Shown: in pieces, positions 14,501 to 22,375 of the stretch | How the letters are laid out: each line of letters begins with the position of its first letter | How positions within the stretch are numbered: position 1 is the first letter of the stretch | Source: JBLNCE01 sp050260415 | Lineage (GTDB): Bacteria > Bacillota > UBA4882 > JAAYXC01 | Length of the DNA stretch: 64,000 nt | NCBI GenBank assembly: GCA_050260415.1 | Contig: JBLNCE010000085.1 | Location: forward strand, 1 to 64,000 | Reading direction: 5' to 3' | Notes under the pieces: generated by a model | Told to the model about the DNA's origin: nothing | What the model saw: the letters and a program-made list of their open reading frames with translations, nothing else | The model's database searches: none | Program-made: the position numbers and the translations under genes

Positions 14501-17164
14501 GCCGAGTACCGCAACACCGCCGCTTGGACTTATCAGTATGAACCTGCGCCCGGCCAACCCTTGCGCAACGGCGAGGCGATCACCAATCCTGCGGTGGTGA
14601 CCGTGCCAAGACTGACGGTGAGTAAGAGCGTCGTTGCGAGCGGCGGAAATCGTACGTTGACCTACACCATCAGAGTATCCAATGATGGTACGGCCGCGAC
14701 TTCCGGCACCACCCTGTACGATCCGATTCCCGCCCTTTCGTCTTATCGAACCGGAACCACCACGCTGAACGGTAACGCCGTAAACGATAACCCCGGCGGC
14801 ATCATGCCTTTCTCCGTCACTCCTCACCGCGCCATAAACAGCGTTGGCGACGGTCCTGGTATCATAGCGGCGGGGGAAGCAGCGGTGGTTGTCTTTCAGG
14901 TGAGGCGCAATCAAGGAGCGACCGTGACCAATAGAGTCTACGTTGATCCCGACGGCGGCGGCCCGCTGCCGCCCGTTTCCGATCAAGCCACGTACCCGAC
15001 CGACAGCATACCCCATGCCGACCTTGGGGTGACGCTGACTGACGGCCTGGACAGCGCGGTGGCGGGAGCGCCTTTGACATACAACGTTACGGTTTCCAGC
15101 GCCAGCGGATCGGACGATGTGAACGGATTTGTCCTGGCGCTCGCCCTGCCCGCCGAGCTTGCGGATGCTGTCTTTACGCCAGCCGCCGGGGCTTACGACG
15201 TGAATACCGGTCGGTGGACCGGCTTGAACCTCGCCGCCGGGGGATCCGTGTCCATGACGATCGCCGGTATCCTCTCTCCCGGGGCGGCTGGCAGCATCAC
15301 GGCCACGGCCACTCTCAGCCATCTGCCCGAGACCGAAACCACCGATCCCACTCCCGCCAACAACTCCGCCACGGACACCGATACCGTGACGATCCAGGCC
15401 GATCTCTCGGTGGCCAAGACCGACGGCCGCACCACCGTCGGCCGGGGCGACGCCGTGACCTACACCATCACCGTGACCAATGCCGGGCCGAGCGCCCTCA
15501 CCTCCCTGTACGTGATCGACACCGTCCCGGCCGCGCTCTTGAATCCCGTCTTCGCCGTGCAGGAAGGCCTCTACAACCCCGTTACCCATCTCCTGAGCGG
15601 TCTGCATCTCAATCCGGGAGCGAGCGCCGTCCTTACCCTGAGCGGCACGGTATCCGGGAGCGCCGGCGGTACCTTGGAAAACGTGGTGAACGTGGCGCCG
15701 CCGTTGGACGTGGCCGATCCGGACATGGCGAACAACATGGCCAGCGACGTCGATACCGTCTTGAGCCTGGCCGTCTCGGGCTACGTCTACGAGGACGCCG
15801 ATCACGACGCCGCCAAGGATTGGGGAGAGACGGGGCCGGGATTGGCGGGACTCTACGTCAAGCTCGTGCCGTCTTCGGGCGGGGACGCTTTGCAGGCGGT
15901 CCAGGTCGACGTCTCAACCGGGGCCTACCAGTGCGTCAACGTCGCCGAGGGCACCTACACGCTCGTCCTTGACGACAACGCGACCTTGACCGATACATTG
16001 CCATCAGTCCCGGCCGGCTGGGTCGGCACCGAGGCGCCAGCCCAGAGCCGTGGGCCGCTCTTCGTTTCCTCCGGCTCGATCTCCGGGCAGAACTTCGGCC
16101 TTTGGCATGGCGGCAAGGTCGGGGGCGTGGTCTTTCGCGACGACGGCGCCGGCGGCGGCACGGCCAACGACGGCGTGCGCAACGGCGGCGAGGCGGCCTT
16201 GGCCGGCGTACGCGTCTGGGCCGCCGATGGAACGCGAACGCTCGCTACCGCCATCACGAACGGCGGCGGCGGTTACGAACTCTGGATCGCGGCGGGCGAC
16301 GCGGGGCCGATCCACGTGGTGGAGAACAACCCCGGGGGCTATCTGTCCGTTGGCGGATCGGCCGGTGATACCGGCGGGAATTACGACCGCACCCAGGATC
16401 GGACGGCGTTTACGTGCATGGCGGGTGTGGCTTATACCGGCGTGGACTTCGCCGATGTCCCCGCCAGCACCATTTCGCCCGGCGCCGTCAAGGAGGTGAT
16501 GGCGGGCGCCGCCGCGTTCTTCCCCCATGTCTTCACCGCGGGCACGTCGGGCACGGTCTCTGTCGGCGTCACCAGCACGGCTTCGCCGAGTACGCCGTCT
16601 TGGACGGCCGTCATCTATCTCGACGCCGACGGCGACGGGCAACTCGACCCCGGGGAGACGGAATTGACCCAAAGCAGAACGGCCGCGGCGGGAGAGCGGA
16701 TCTACCTCTTGATTAAAGTCTACGCGCCCGCCGGCGCTCCGCCCGGCGCGCGCGCCCAGATCGCGGTCGCGGCGGATTTCGCCTTGACCGGCGCTTCGCC
16801 GCCGCTCAGCCTGAGCATGGCCGCCGCCGATCTGGCCGTGATGGTCGCGCCGCCCACGGCGGGACTGAGCCTGTCCAAGTCGGCGGACAAGCAGTACGCC
16901 AGGCCGGGAGAGACGATTACCTACACCATCGCGTATGCCAATCAGAGCGGCAGTCCCCTGTCCACCCTGGTCATCACCGATGCCACCCCGGTGTATACCA
17001 CGTTCCTCGCTGCCGGCCACGGGCCGCTGCCGCTGGATCTAACCCTCTGCTCCATCACCGCCCCGCCGCCGGGAGAGAGCGGGACGATCTCCTGGGTGTT
17101 CACCGGCAGTCTCGCCCCTGGCGCGACCGGTTTCGTCACCTACCAGGTACTGCTGAGCCAGTAG
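11507..17164 (+). CDS. Large DUF11-repeat surface protein with internal duplication (1885 aa)
   Basis: ATG 11507 follows GGGAGG. A signal peptide covers residues 1-33. Residues ~35-385 form a distinct N-terminal domain (VNGGITFTGNAIGLDKA, later INGDSGSLDTSGTFGNRN and DITNVDISPLL) that I recognise from large Bacillus-type DUF11 surface proteins. Two long blocks, about 12.67-14.20 kb and 14.21-15.77 kb, are diverged copies of each other; both carry INIEF or VNIEF, PWGL, SLTIGGV and PGANPE motifs at the same places and each holds several DUF11 modules. A SdrD-B-like module follows near residue 1423 (YVYEDADHDAAKDWGETG), then a final DUF11 module from about 1785. The protein ends soon after (TYQVLLSQ) with no anchor or barrel. 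Probably the major exported partner of the barrel protein. Confidence 0.85.
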   Translation: MKPGKDRHAWRRRTALACLAFFLALAASYRVEAAYVRRYCTVVNGGITFTGNAIGLDKASGGNSPGTAGSIGTFITTNTGVRETSSWPWGTTASWTANSSSAVLRLPAGSTVLYAELIWSGSYNYGGELTNPADLDSPVDLSTPLGGPYAVAPDPVTSRTISVSGSNTHNYYVRSQDVTNWVRAAGAGTYTVGRVPGTQANSENNNNYAGWTLAVVYEDQSQPSRSITFFVGGELAYLTNPTTISIVDGFRTAQTGPVNGRLLVVAGEGDANITGDQIYFGETVDAMGAVSGTNNPQTNFFASQINGDSGSLDTSGTFGNRNHTRSSPTSQTFTLSSGARQGYDITNVDISPLLRNNQTSAVVQGSTNGDTYFMIAVGLQVDIGAPKFRRDVKRADRSIAAVGEVITYTVDLDNTQGTADAVNIEFEDDLPWGLEFVPDSLTIGGVPQPGANPEHGVYLDRVRLGQTVTLTYRARVTAVPVPPAAAEYRNTASWTHQFQSAPVLPLHNGQVTTDPSVVTVPQLTLSKTVSANGNTLTYTITATNTSAAATAGTTLVDPIPAGTTYQAGSTTLNGTTVPDAGGTMPFATPRAINSNGAGSGVIAAGASATVVFRVTRTAPTVTNTATVDPDGGGLMPPINASVTYPVNPQANLGVTLTDNQTSAVAGTALSYLATVTNAAGSAAVTSCGLTLALPPGLSQVVYTPASGSYDQHTGQWTGLNLTAGGSVTMTIAGTLSPDATGSITATANLSPPSGTTDPNLANNNATDIDAVANVADLSVAKTDGSDYATRGEAIDYAITVTNNGPSTLTSLFVTDLAPAAILNPVFATMVGLYNPDTHLLSGLHLGPGESAVLTLSGTVADTATGTIVNTVTVSPPADAADPNATNNQATDTDTILTNVPSFNLNAKSANRTSTTVGDTITYTVNLSNTGTGDAINIEFKDEMPWGLVFVANSLTIGGVAQPGANPETGVSIARVNQGQTVVLTYQAYVAAVPLAPAVAEYRNTAAWTYQYEPAPGQPLRNGEAITNPAVVTVPRLTVSKSVVASGGNRTLTYTIRVSNDGTAATSGTTLYDPIPALSSYRTGTTTLNGNAVNDNPGGIMPFSVTPHRAINSVGDGPGIIAAGEAAVVVFQVRRNQGATVTNRVYVDPDGGGPLPPVSDQATYPTDSIPHADLGVTLTDGLDSAVAGAPLTYNVTVSSASGSDDVNGFVLALALPAELADAVFTPAAGAYDVNTGRWTGLNLAAGGSVSMTIAGILSPGAAGSITATATLSHLPETETTDPTPANNSATDTDTVTIQADLSVAKTDGRTTVGRGDAVTYTITVTNAGPSALTSLYVIDTVPAALLNPVFAVQEGLYNPVTHLLSGLHLNPGASAVLTLSGTVSGSAGGTLENVVNVAPPLDVADPDMANNMASDVDTVLSLAVSGYVYEDADHDAAKDWGETGPGLAGLYVKLVPSSGGDALQAVQVDVSTGAYQCVNVAEGTYTLVLDDNATLTDTLPSVPAGWVGTEAPAQSRGPLFVSSGSISGQNFGLWHGGKVGGVVFRDDGAGGGTANDGVRNGGEAALAGVRVWAADGTRTLATAITNGGGGYELWIAAGDAGPIHVVENNPGGYLSVGGSAGDTGGNYDRTQDRTAFTCMAGVAYTGVDFADVPASTISPGAVKEVMAGAAAFFPHVFTAGTSGTVSVGVTSTASPSTPSWTAVIYLDADGDGQLDPGETELTQSRTAAAGERIYLLIKVYAPAGAPPGARAQIAVAADFALTGASPPLSLSMAAADLAVMVAPPTAGLSLSKSADKQYARPGETITYTIAYANQSGSPLSTLVITDATPVYTTFLAAGHGPLPLDLTLCSITAPPPGESGTISWVFTGSLAPGATGFVTYQVLLSQ

Positions 17165-17277
17165 ATCCGTACACCGGACGGTAAGTTACCCATGAATCGG
17201 GCAAGCTTTGACGGCAGGAGAAGAACCGGCCGCCGGCGTATAATCCGCATTGATGAACGCGCCGCGGATTCCCTCGT

Positions 17278-17802
17278 TTGCGGGCGGTTTGCGGACGCAG
17301 CGGTTGCAAGGAGGATTATTATGCCGATCGAGCCACGCGGGACTATCCATTGGGCGTGCACTGCGGCTCGATGCTCGGCAAGATCAGGGACATGTTCACC
17401 TTTGAAGGCTTGGCCTATGCCTGCTACGACTACCCGGAGATGGTCGAGGACATGGTCGAGACCGCCTGTGTGCTGGTGGAGGACTATCTGGATCAGGTCC
17501 TGGGGAAGATCGATTTCGATTACGCTTCGGGCTGGGAGGATATCTGCTTCAAGAACGGGCCGATTGTGTCGGTGGAATTCTTCAAGCGCGTCGTAATGCC
17601 TCGCTATAAGCGGATCCATAAAAAACTCCGCGAAGCGGGCATCGACATCTGGTATACTGATTGCGACGGCGACGTCCGGCCGATCCTGCCCTATTTCCTC
17701 GAGGGCAACACGTTCTGCGATCACCGCTGTCCTCCGAACGTCAAACCCGAGGACTATCTGTACTACCTGGATCTCAAGGAAGAACTTTTCGGGATGAAAT
17801 AG
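17278..17802 (+). pseudogene. Remnant of a UroD/MtaA-like methyltransferase-family gene
   Basis: From about 17340 the translation matches the middle of uroporphyrinogen-decarboxylase-like (URO-D superfamily) proteins: YPLGVHCGSMLGKIRDMF, a long central helix region, then FKRVVMPRYKRIHKKLREAG and TDCDGDVRPILPYFLEG. The expected segment after that is missing and the frame jumps directly to the family's usual C-terminal ending (CPPNVKPEDYLYYLDLKEEL). The N-terminal half is absent too, and the first ~20 codons look unrelated. A typical family member has 340-380 residues; this one has at most 174. So it is a gene with an N-terminal truncation and an internal deletion. It may still be translated, but it cannot form a complete barrel. 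Confidence 0.75.
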
Positions 17803-17821
17803 CAACGGCGCAGTTGCCCCG

Positions 17822-17850
17822 GCCGGCCCGGCGCCACGGGCCGGCTCTTT
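17822..17850 (+). terminator. Intrinsic terminator after the UroD-like remnant
   Basis: A perfect nine-pair stem GCCGGCCCG/CGGGCCGGC with loop GCGCCA is followed by TCTTTT. It lies 20 bases after the remnant's stop codon. Confidence 0.75.
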
Positions 17851-17924
17851 TGGCATGAAAAACCCTGCTGTATGGTTCTGGTGCAGATCATCCACGCATT
17901 TCTGTTAGTAGAGGGGGAGCTACG

Positions 17925-18008
17925 ATGGATATGGATCCCCTGCTCCCCAAGGCGGTCTGGGGAGTCGTATCTACGCCAGGCAAAAAGGGGCGACCCGGGG
18001 AGGAATAG
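17925..18008 (+). CDS. Possible micro-ORF or gene stub (27 aa)
   Basis: ATG 17925 follows a strong ribosome site (GAGGGGGAG). The 27-residue product begins MDMDPLLPKAVWGVVSTPGK and ends at a TAG. A good ribosome site before such a short frame, in a region full of broken genes, suggests the cut 5' end of a lost gene. I recognise no family. Confidence 0.25.
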   Translation: MDMDPLLPKAVWGVVSTPGKKGRPGEE

Positions 18009-18054
18009 ACGCCGGCGCCGTTGAAGCTCTTACCCCGGGTGGTATGCCATAGCG

Positions 18055-19071
18055 ATGATAAAGGTTGGCTTGATCGGCTGTAGCGGCCATTACGGGTTCG
18101 TCCTGGAGGGGATGCGCGAGCTTGGCGAAGCTGAACTGCGTGCGGTAGCCCCGGGCTGCAGGGATGAGGATCTCTCGCCTTTGCTCGCGCGGCCCGAGGT
18201 TAAGCTGGCCCGGCCCAGGATCTATGAGGATTACCGGCGGATGCTGGCCGAAGAGCCGCTCGACATCGTCGGCGTCGACTGCTTCTTTCATTTGCACGCC
18301 GAGGTTTGTCAGGCGGCTCTGGCCCATGGAGTCGCGCCCTTTTGCGAAAAGCCTCTGGCGCTTGATCTGGCGTCCCTCGAAATCCTCCGCGCGCGGCAAC
18401 TGGATGCCGGCCTGCCCATAGGGATGATGCTGAACTACCGATACGAGCCAATGTTCCGCTCCGCGCGCCAATTGGTCGCCTCGGGGACGATCGGCGAGGT
18501 GGTCTTGGGTTACGCCCAGAAATCGTACAAATTGGGCCGGCGCCCTTCTATCTATCGCCGGCGCGAGACCTTCGGCGGCATCATCCCCTGGGTGGGCATC
18601 CACGCCATCGATTGGTTCCGATGGATAAGCGGACGGCGCTATCTTGCGGTTTCAGCGCGGCATGCCAACCTGCATGCCAAGGATTATCCCGGTTTGGAGG
18701 ATCAGGCCGCTTGTCTGTTTGAGTTGGACAACGGTGGCAGCGCCGTCATGAGCTTCGACTATCTTCGCCCGATGGGTGCCCCCGGCCACGGCGACGACCG
18801 TCTGCGTCTCGTCGGCACCCATGGCTGTCTCGAAATCCGCCATCCCGAAGCGCTTGAAGTGTATACAAACGATGGGCCGCTCGCGGTGGGTTTGGCAACG
18901 CGGCCATATGGCCCGTTCGCCGATTTTGCCCGCGCGGTGGTGGACGGAACACATACTTGCGCCGTCTCGACAGACGACGCTTTTGACCTGAGCGAAATCG
19001 TCTTACGGACGAGGGAAGCGGCCGATCGCGGCCTCAAGGTGGTGCTGTTCGATGAAAAAGTCGGCAAATGA
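18055..19071 (+). CDS. Gfo/Idh/MocA-family NAD(P)-dependent oxidoreductase
   Basis: 338 residues from ATG 18055. The N-terminus has a Rossmann fold with GLIGCSGHYGFV as the dinucleotide loop, and residues ~100-105 carry the family EKP motif (PFCEKPLALD) with its cofactor/substrate Lys. The C-terminal alpha/beta domain (from about 125) includes the usual substrate-facing helix region (GIHAIDWFRW). Such enzymes oxidise or reduce sugars, inositols or their derivatives; the substrate cannot be read from sequence. The next oxidoreductase overlaps its 3' end by 20 bases, so the two are translated together and may act in sequence or as a pair. There is no strong ribosome site upstream. Intact length for the family. 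Confidence 0.85.
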   Translation: MIKVGLIGCSGHYGFVLEGMRELGEAELRAVAPGCRDEDLSPLLARPEVKLARPRIYEDYRRMLAEEPLDIVGVDCFFHLHAEVCQAALAHGVAPFCEKPLALDLASLEILRARQLDAGLPIGMMLNYRYEPMFRSARQLVASGTIGEVVLGYAQKSYKLGRRPSIYRRRETFGGIIPWVGIHAIDWFRWISGRRYLAVSARHANLHAKDYPGLEDQAACLFELDNGGSAVMSFDYLRPMGAPGHGDDRLRLVGTHGCLEIRHPEALEVYTNDGPLAVGLATRPYGPFADFARAVVDGTHTCAVSTDDAFDLSEIVLRTREAADRGLKVVLFDEKVGK

Positions 19072-20353
19072 GCCTTTGCGCGTCGGCATCATCGGCCTGG
19101 GTGGGTTTGCCGGCGCGCATCATGAGGCGGTGCGCGCCCTCGAAGACGCCGGCGCATGCCGGTTGGTCTGCACCTGCGATCCCCGCCTGGACGCTTTTTA
19201 TGAACGGCGGCGGGAGTTGAATTTTGCGGAAAGAAAGGTCCGCGTTTTCCCCGATTACCTCGAGATGCTCGACGCCTGCCGGAATGAGCTCGACATCGTG
19301 ACGATCCCCACGCCCGTTCACTTGCATGCGCCCATGCACCGCGCCTGCGCGGAACGGGGACTGGCCGTCTACCTGGAGAAACCGCCGACGCTGGACTGGA
19401 TGGAACTCGAGGAGATGCTGGCCGTCGAGGGCCGAGCGCGCCTGCTCACGAACGTCGGCTTCAGTTACATCGTGGATCCGCAACGGCAAGCGCTCAAACG
19501 CCGCCTGGTCGCTGGGGAATTCGGCGCGGTCAAGAAGGTGAGTGTCTTCGCACTCTGGCCCCGTACCAGCGCTTATTATGCGCGTGCCGGTTGGGCCGGC
19601 CGTTTGATGCTGGATGGGCGTCTGGTGCTCGACTCCTGCCTGGGTAACGGCATCGCCCATTACGCGCATAACGCGCTCTTCTGGTGCGGGACCGAAGCCC
19701 TCTGGGCTTGGGGCCGGGTCAAGGAGGCTGCCGCCGAGCTTTATCGGGCGCATGACATCGAAGGGGCGGACACCGTTTTTTTGCAGGCGGTTATGGACGG
19801 CGGGGCGGATCTCGCCATCGCCATGTCCCATGCCTGCACGGGTCCGTCACGAAACGAGGAGAGGGTGGAATGCGGCCGCGCGACCATCGTCTACCTGGTG
19901 GAAACCAATAAACGGGGAGGATCCCGCCAGAATTACACGATCCATTGGCGCGACGGGCGCGTGGAAACGGGGAGCAATGAGGTGGAAAACCTGTTGCTCG
20001 CGAATCTGCGCGCCTACTTTGACTACCTCAGGGGCACCGGAGACCGCCCGCTCACGCGGCTGGCCGACTGCCGGCCTTTCGTGCATCTGAACGGCCTTGC
20101 CTATCTGGCCGCGCGGCGGATCGGCACCGTGCCGCGGAGCGCAATCGAGCGGACCTCGCCCGCCGGCACCCAGGGCATCTCCGTCGCCATCCAGGGCCTC
20201 GACGGTATCTTTGCACGTTTTCTGACCACCGGCGCGTTTCCCAGCGCGCAAGCCGTCCCTTGGGCGGCGCCCGGCGGACGCGCCGAGGTGGCGGATCTGC
20301 CGCGCCTTTTGGCCACGGTGGAAGAGATGGCGCTGGAACGGGTCCAAGAATAA
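19052..20353 (+). CDS. Second Gfo/Idh/MocA-family oxidoreductase
   Basis: 433 residues from ATG 19052, overlapping the previous gene by 20 bases. The Rossmann loop is GIIGLGGFAGAHHEA and the EKP motif is in YLEKPPTLDW. A C-terminal extension of about 70 residues beyond the usual domain carries RLADCRPFVHLNGLAYLAARR, which is often seen in longer members of the family. It is likely to act on a sugar or polyol in the same catabolic step series as its neighbour and the class II aldolase downstream. The substrate is unknown. The gene looks intact although its surroundings contain several broken genes. Confidence 0.82.
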   Translation: MKKSANEPLRVGIIGLGGFAGAHHEAVRALEDAGACRLVCTCDPRLDAFYERRRELNFAERKVRVFPDYLEMLDACRNELDIVTIPTPVHLHAPMHRACAERGLAVYLEKPPTLDWMELEEMLAVEGRARLLTNVGFSYIVDPQRQALKRRLVAGEFGAVKKVSVFALWPRTSAYYARAGWAGRLMLDGRLVLDSCLGNGIAHYAHNALFWCGTEALWAWGRVKEAAAELYRAHDIEGADTVFLQAVMDGGADLAIAMSHACTGPSRNEERVECGRATIVYLVETNKRGGSRQNYTIHWRDGRVETGSNEVENLLLANLRAYFDYLRGTGDRPLTRLADCRPFVHLNGLAYLAARRIGTVPRSAIERTSPAGTQGISVAIQGLDGIFARFLTTGAFPSAQAVPWAAPGGRAEVADLPRLLATVEEMALERVQE

Positions 20354-20532
20354 CCGGTCGTCATACCGGCTTACGGAAGCGGTCGCTTCCCGCGTCGCCC
20401 AGCTACGATCGCGAACGCCCTCGAAGTCTACGCGGCCCTGCGCATCAAGGATCGGGCGCCGGCGCAGATGCGACAAACCGAACGGCCCATGCCGGGGCAC
20501 CAAGTACCAGCTTCCTGGGGAGGACAAATTCC

Positions 20533-21318
20533 ATGCCATCTGAATCCCAGCTTCGTCAGGACATCGTGGAAGTGGGACGCCGCATCTGGCTGCGCGGTTA
20601 CGTGGCCGCCAACGATGGGAACATCAGCGTCCGCCTCGGCCCCGACGAGTTTCTCACCACGCCGGCCGGTGTCAGCAAGGGATTCATGACCCCTGAGATG
20701 ATTGTCAAGGTCAACGGGCGGGGCGAGCGAATCAGCGGCGAACTCAAGCCCTCGTCGGAGCTGAAGATGCATCTTGGCGTCTACCGCGACCGGCCCGACG
20801 TCAACGCGGTCGTGCACGCGCACCCGCCCGTCAGTACAGCCTTTGCGGTCGCGGGCCTACCGCTCTCCAAATGCGTTCTGCCCGAGGTAATCATCACCCT
20901 GGGTACAATCCCCCTGGCCGAGTATGGCACCCCGTCCACGGACGCGATCACGCGGGCCATCGCCAAGCACCTCAAGGACCATAACGCTTTCCTCCTCGAA
21001 AACCACGGCGCGTTGACCCTGGGCACGGACGTCTTCAATGCCTATTACAGGATGGAAACCGTGGAGCACTTTGCCGCGATCAGCCTGGCCGCCAGGCAGC
21101 TCGGCGGGGAGCGGGAACTGCCGCCGGAGCGGGTCGACCAACTCATGGAGGTGCGCGACAAGCTCGGGCTTAGCGGCGTGCATCCAGGAGGCCGGGGCTG
21201 CGGCGCTTGCGATACGGCGGATGGAAATAGCCATGCCGGCCGCCGCGGGTTTAGCGAGATTGAACTGCGTGACCTGGTGTCCAGGGTCCTTGCGCAGGTG
21301 TTAAAGGAAATGGGTTGA
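20533..21318 (+). CDS. Class II aldolase (fuculose-phosphate-aldolase type) with C-terminal helix tail
   Basis: ATG 20533 is chosen for the GGGGAGGA site at 20517-20524; the frame is open further upstream. 261 residues. Family features: NDGNISVR near 31, TTPAGVSKG, the zinc-binding HAH in VVHAHPPVSTAF, and LLENHGALTLG with the third zinc His. Such enzymes cleave fuculose-, rhamnulose- or ribulose-phosphates into dihydroxyacetone phosphate or glycolaldehyde-type products. After the core (ending near LGLSG) come a Gly/Cys-rich linker (GGRGCGACD) and a terminal amphipathic helix, LRDLVSRVLAQVLKEMG. That tail resembles encapsulation peptides of aldolases housed in bacterial microcompartments. No shell-protein gene is in view. 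The aldolase call is firm; the targeting idea is inference. Confidence 0.85.
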   Translation: MPSESQLRQDIVEVGRRIWLRGYVAANDGNISVRLGPDEFLTTPAGVSKGFMTPEMIVKVNGRGERISGELKPSSELKMHLGVYRDRPDVNAVVHAHPPVSTAFAVAGLPLSKCVLPEVIITLGTIPLAEYGTPSTDAITRAIAKHLKDHNAFLLENHGALTLGTDVFNAYYRMETVEHFAAISLAARQLGGERELPPERVDQLMEVRDKLGLSGVHPGGRGCGACDTADGNSHAGRRGFSEIELRDLVSRVLAQVLKEMG

Positions 21319-21337
21319 AGTCGGGGAGCGGGTCCGG

Positions 21338-21870
21338 TTCGGGTTTACGTCACCGGTCTCGAGGCGGTCCTGGCCGACGGCGAGGTAGTCCACTACGGCG
21401 GTGGCCGATACCCCGGCCAACAAGGAACGGCTCTGGGAGGCGCGGCGTGTTCTCCTCGAGACGCTCAAGGCGCAGAGCCCGGTGGTGGAGGTCGAGGACG
21501 TGGTGGTGCCCCGCAGCGTCATCCCGACCTGGTCGAGCGGGTGGCGGCCATCTCCGCGCGGACCGGTTTCAAGATGGTCCAGTGGGGGCATACGGGCGAC
21601 GGCAACGTGCACATCGGGGTCATGAAGATGGACATGGACCGCGAAGCCTGGGAAAAGGGTCTCCCCGGTGTGACGGAGGAGATCTTCGCCGCGGCTTTGG
21701 CGCTCGGCGGCTCGATCACGGGCGAGCACGGCATCGGTCTCGTCAAGCGGGGATTCATGCCCATGGCCTTCGGCGAGGCCGAGTTACGGGCGATGCGGCG
21801 GATCAAGGAAGCGTTCGACCCGAAGGGGATCCTGAATCCGGGGAAGATCTTCGCTTCCGCCCGGGAATGA
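21338..21870 (+). pseudogene. Scrambled remnant of a GlcD-type FAD-linked glycolate oxidase
   Basis: Three pieces of a GlcD-like protein lie in a row. Near 21343-21400 one frame reads GLEAVLADGEVV, from the FAD-binding domain. At ~21401-21520 another frame reads ANKERLWEARR and VEVEDVVVPRS, from the start of the C-terminal domain. A single-base frameshift near 21523 returns to the first frame, which continues VERVAAISARTGFKMVQWGHTGDGNVH (split here only by words) and ends with the conserved SITGEHGIGL and DPKGILNPGK. At least ~150 N-terminal and ~170 internal residues are missing compared with a 450-480 residue enzyme. The terminal piece could be expressed from ATG 21541 but would lack FAD binding. 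Confidence 0.8.
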
Positions 21871-21986
21871 TTCCCTAGGCCGTGCCTTATCACATCTCTT
21901 CGCCAGGATGGCGGAAAACCTGCTAGTCAGGAGGGCTCAGAGCGGGCCTGTTGGTGCTAGCTTTGACAGTATAAGGGGAGAGAATA

Positions 21987-22020
21987 CGAGCAGGCGCCGG
22001 ATCATACCGGCGCCTGCTCG
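21987..22020 (+). terminator. Perfect 14-bp hairpin after the GlcD remnant
   Basis: CGAGCAGGCGCCGG and its exact complement flank the loop ATCATA. Only TTCCC follows rather than a long T run, so it may be a weak or bidirectional terminator or simply a stable 3' end. Confidence 0.55.
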
Positions 22021-22164
22021 TTCCCGGCCTCGATGGTCGAGGATCTGCATGACTTGGGCCGATGCGAGGTAATGAAGTAAATTCTAACCAAAGGAGGAAT
22101 TGTCACGGTCCCTGATGGCGCCAAGACGCTGGTGCTTCCACGTGCGCAAGCGGGAAAACTGCCG

Positions 22165-22187
22165 CCCAGGAATCAATGCCTGGGCTA
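22165..22187. repeat. Short palindromic repeat, copy 1
   Basis: A 23-base element with CCCAGG...CCTGGG arms. It matches the copy at 22270-22292 at 19 of 23 positions. Both end in GGGCTA. Confidence 0.55.
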
Positions 22188-22264
22188 AGCAGAACGACCA
22201 TTCTGAAACCCCTGCGGGGGTTCGGCCGATACTTGCGTCCACCTAAACGTAGACATCAACCCGA

Positions 22265-22294
22265 CCTAGCCCAAGAATTCATTCCTGGGCTAGG
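22265..22294. repeat. Short palindromic repeat, copy 2, extended hairpin
   Basis: CCTAGCCCA at 22265-22273 pairs perfectly with TGGGCTAGG at 22286-22294, and the inner bases pair further (GAAT/ATTC). It is followed by TTTGCTTATT, so this copy could also act as a terminator. Confidence 0.55.
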
Positions 22295-22345
22295 TTTGCT
22301 TATTGTCGCCGCTGCCCCATTAGCTCCAGATTTGTGCGAACATAC

Positions 22346-22375
22346 TTGACATTGCTGAAACTAAAGGAGTATAAA
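22346..22375 (+). promoter_or_regulatory. Candidate sigma-A promoter for the YARHG gene
   Basis: TTGACA (22346-22351) and TATAAA (22370-22375) are 18 bases apart. It lies about 340 bases upstream of the YARHG-protein start with short frames between. Confidence 0.55.

Noticed and set aside
13970..15805. 611-codon minus-strand ORF opposite the 1885-aa protein
   Set aside because: Same reason: long antisense frames arise from the repetitive, GC-rich sense gene. No family features.
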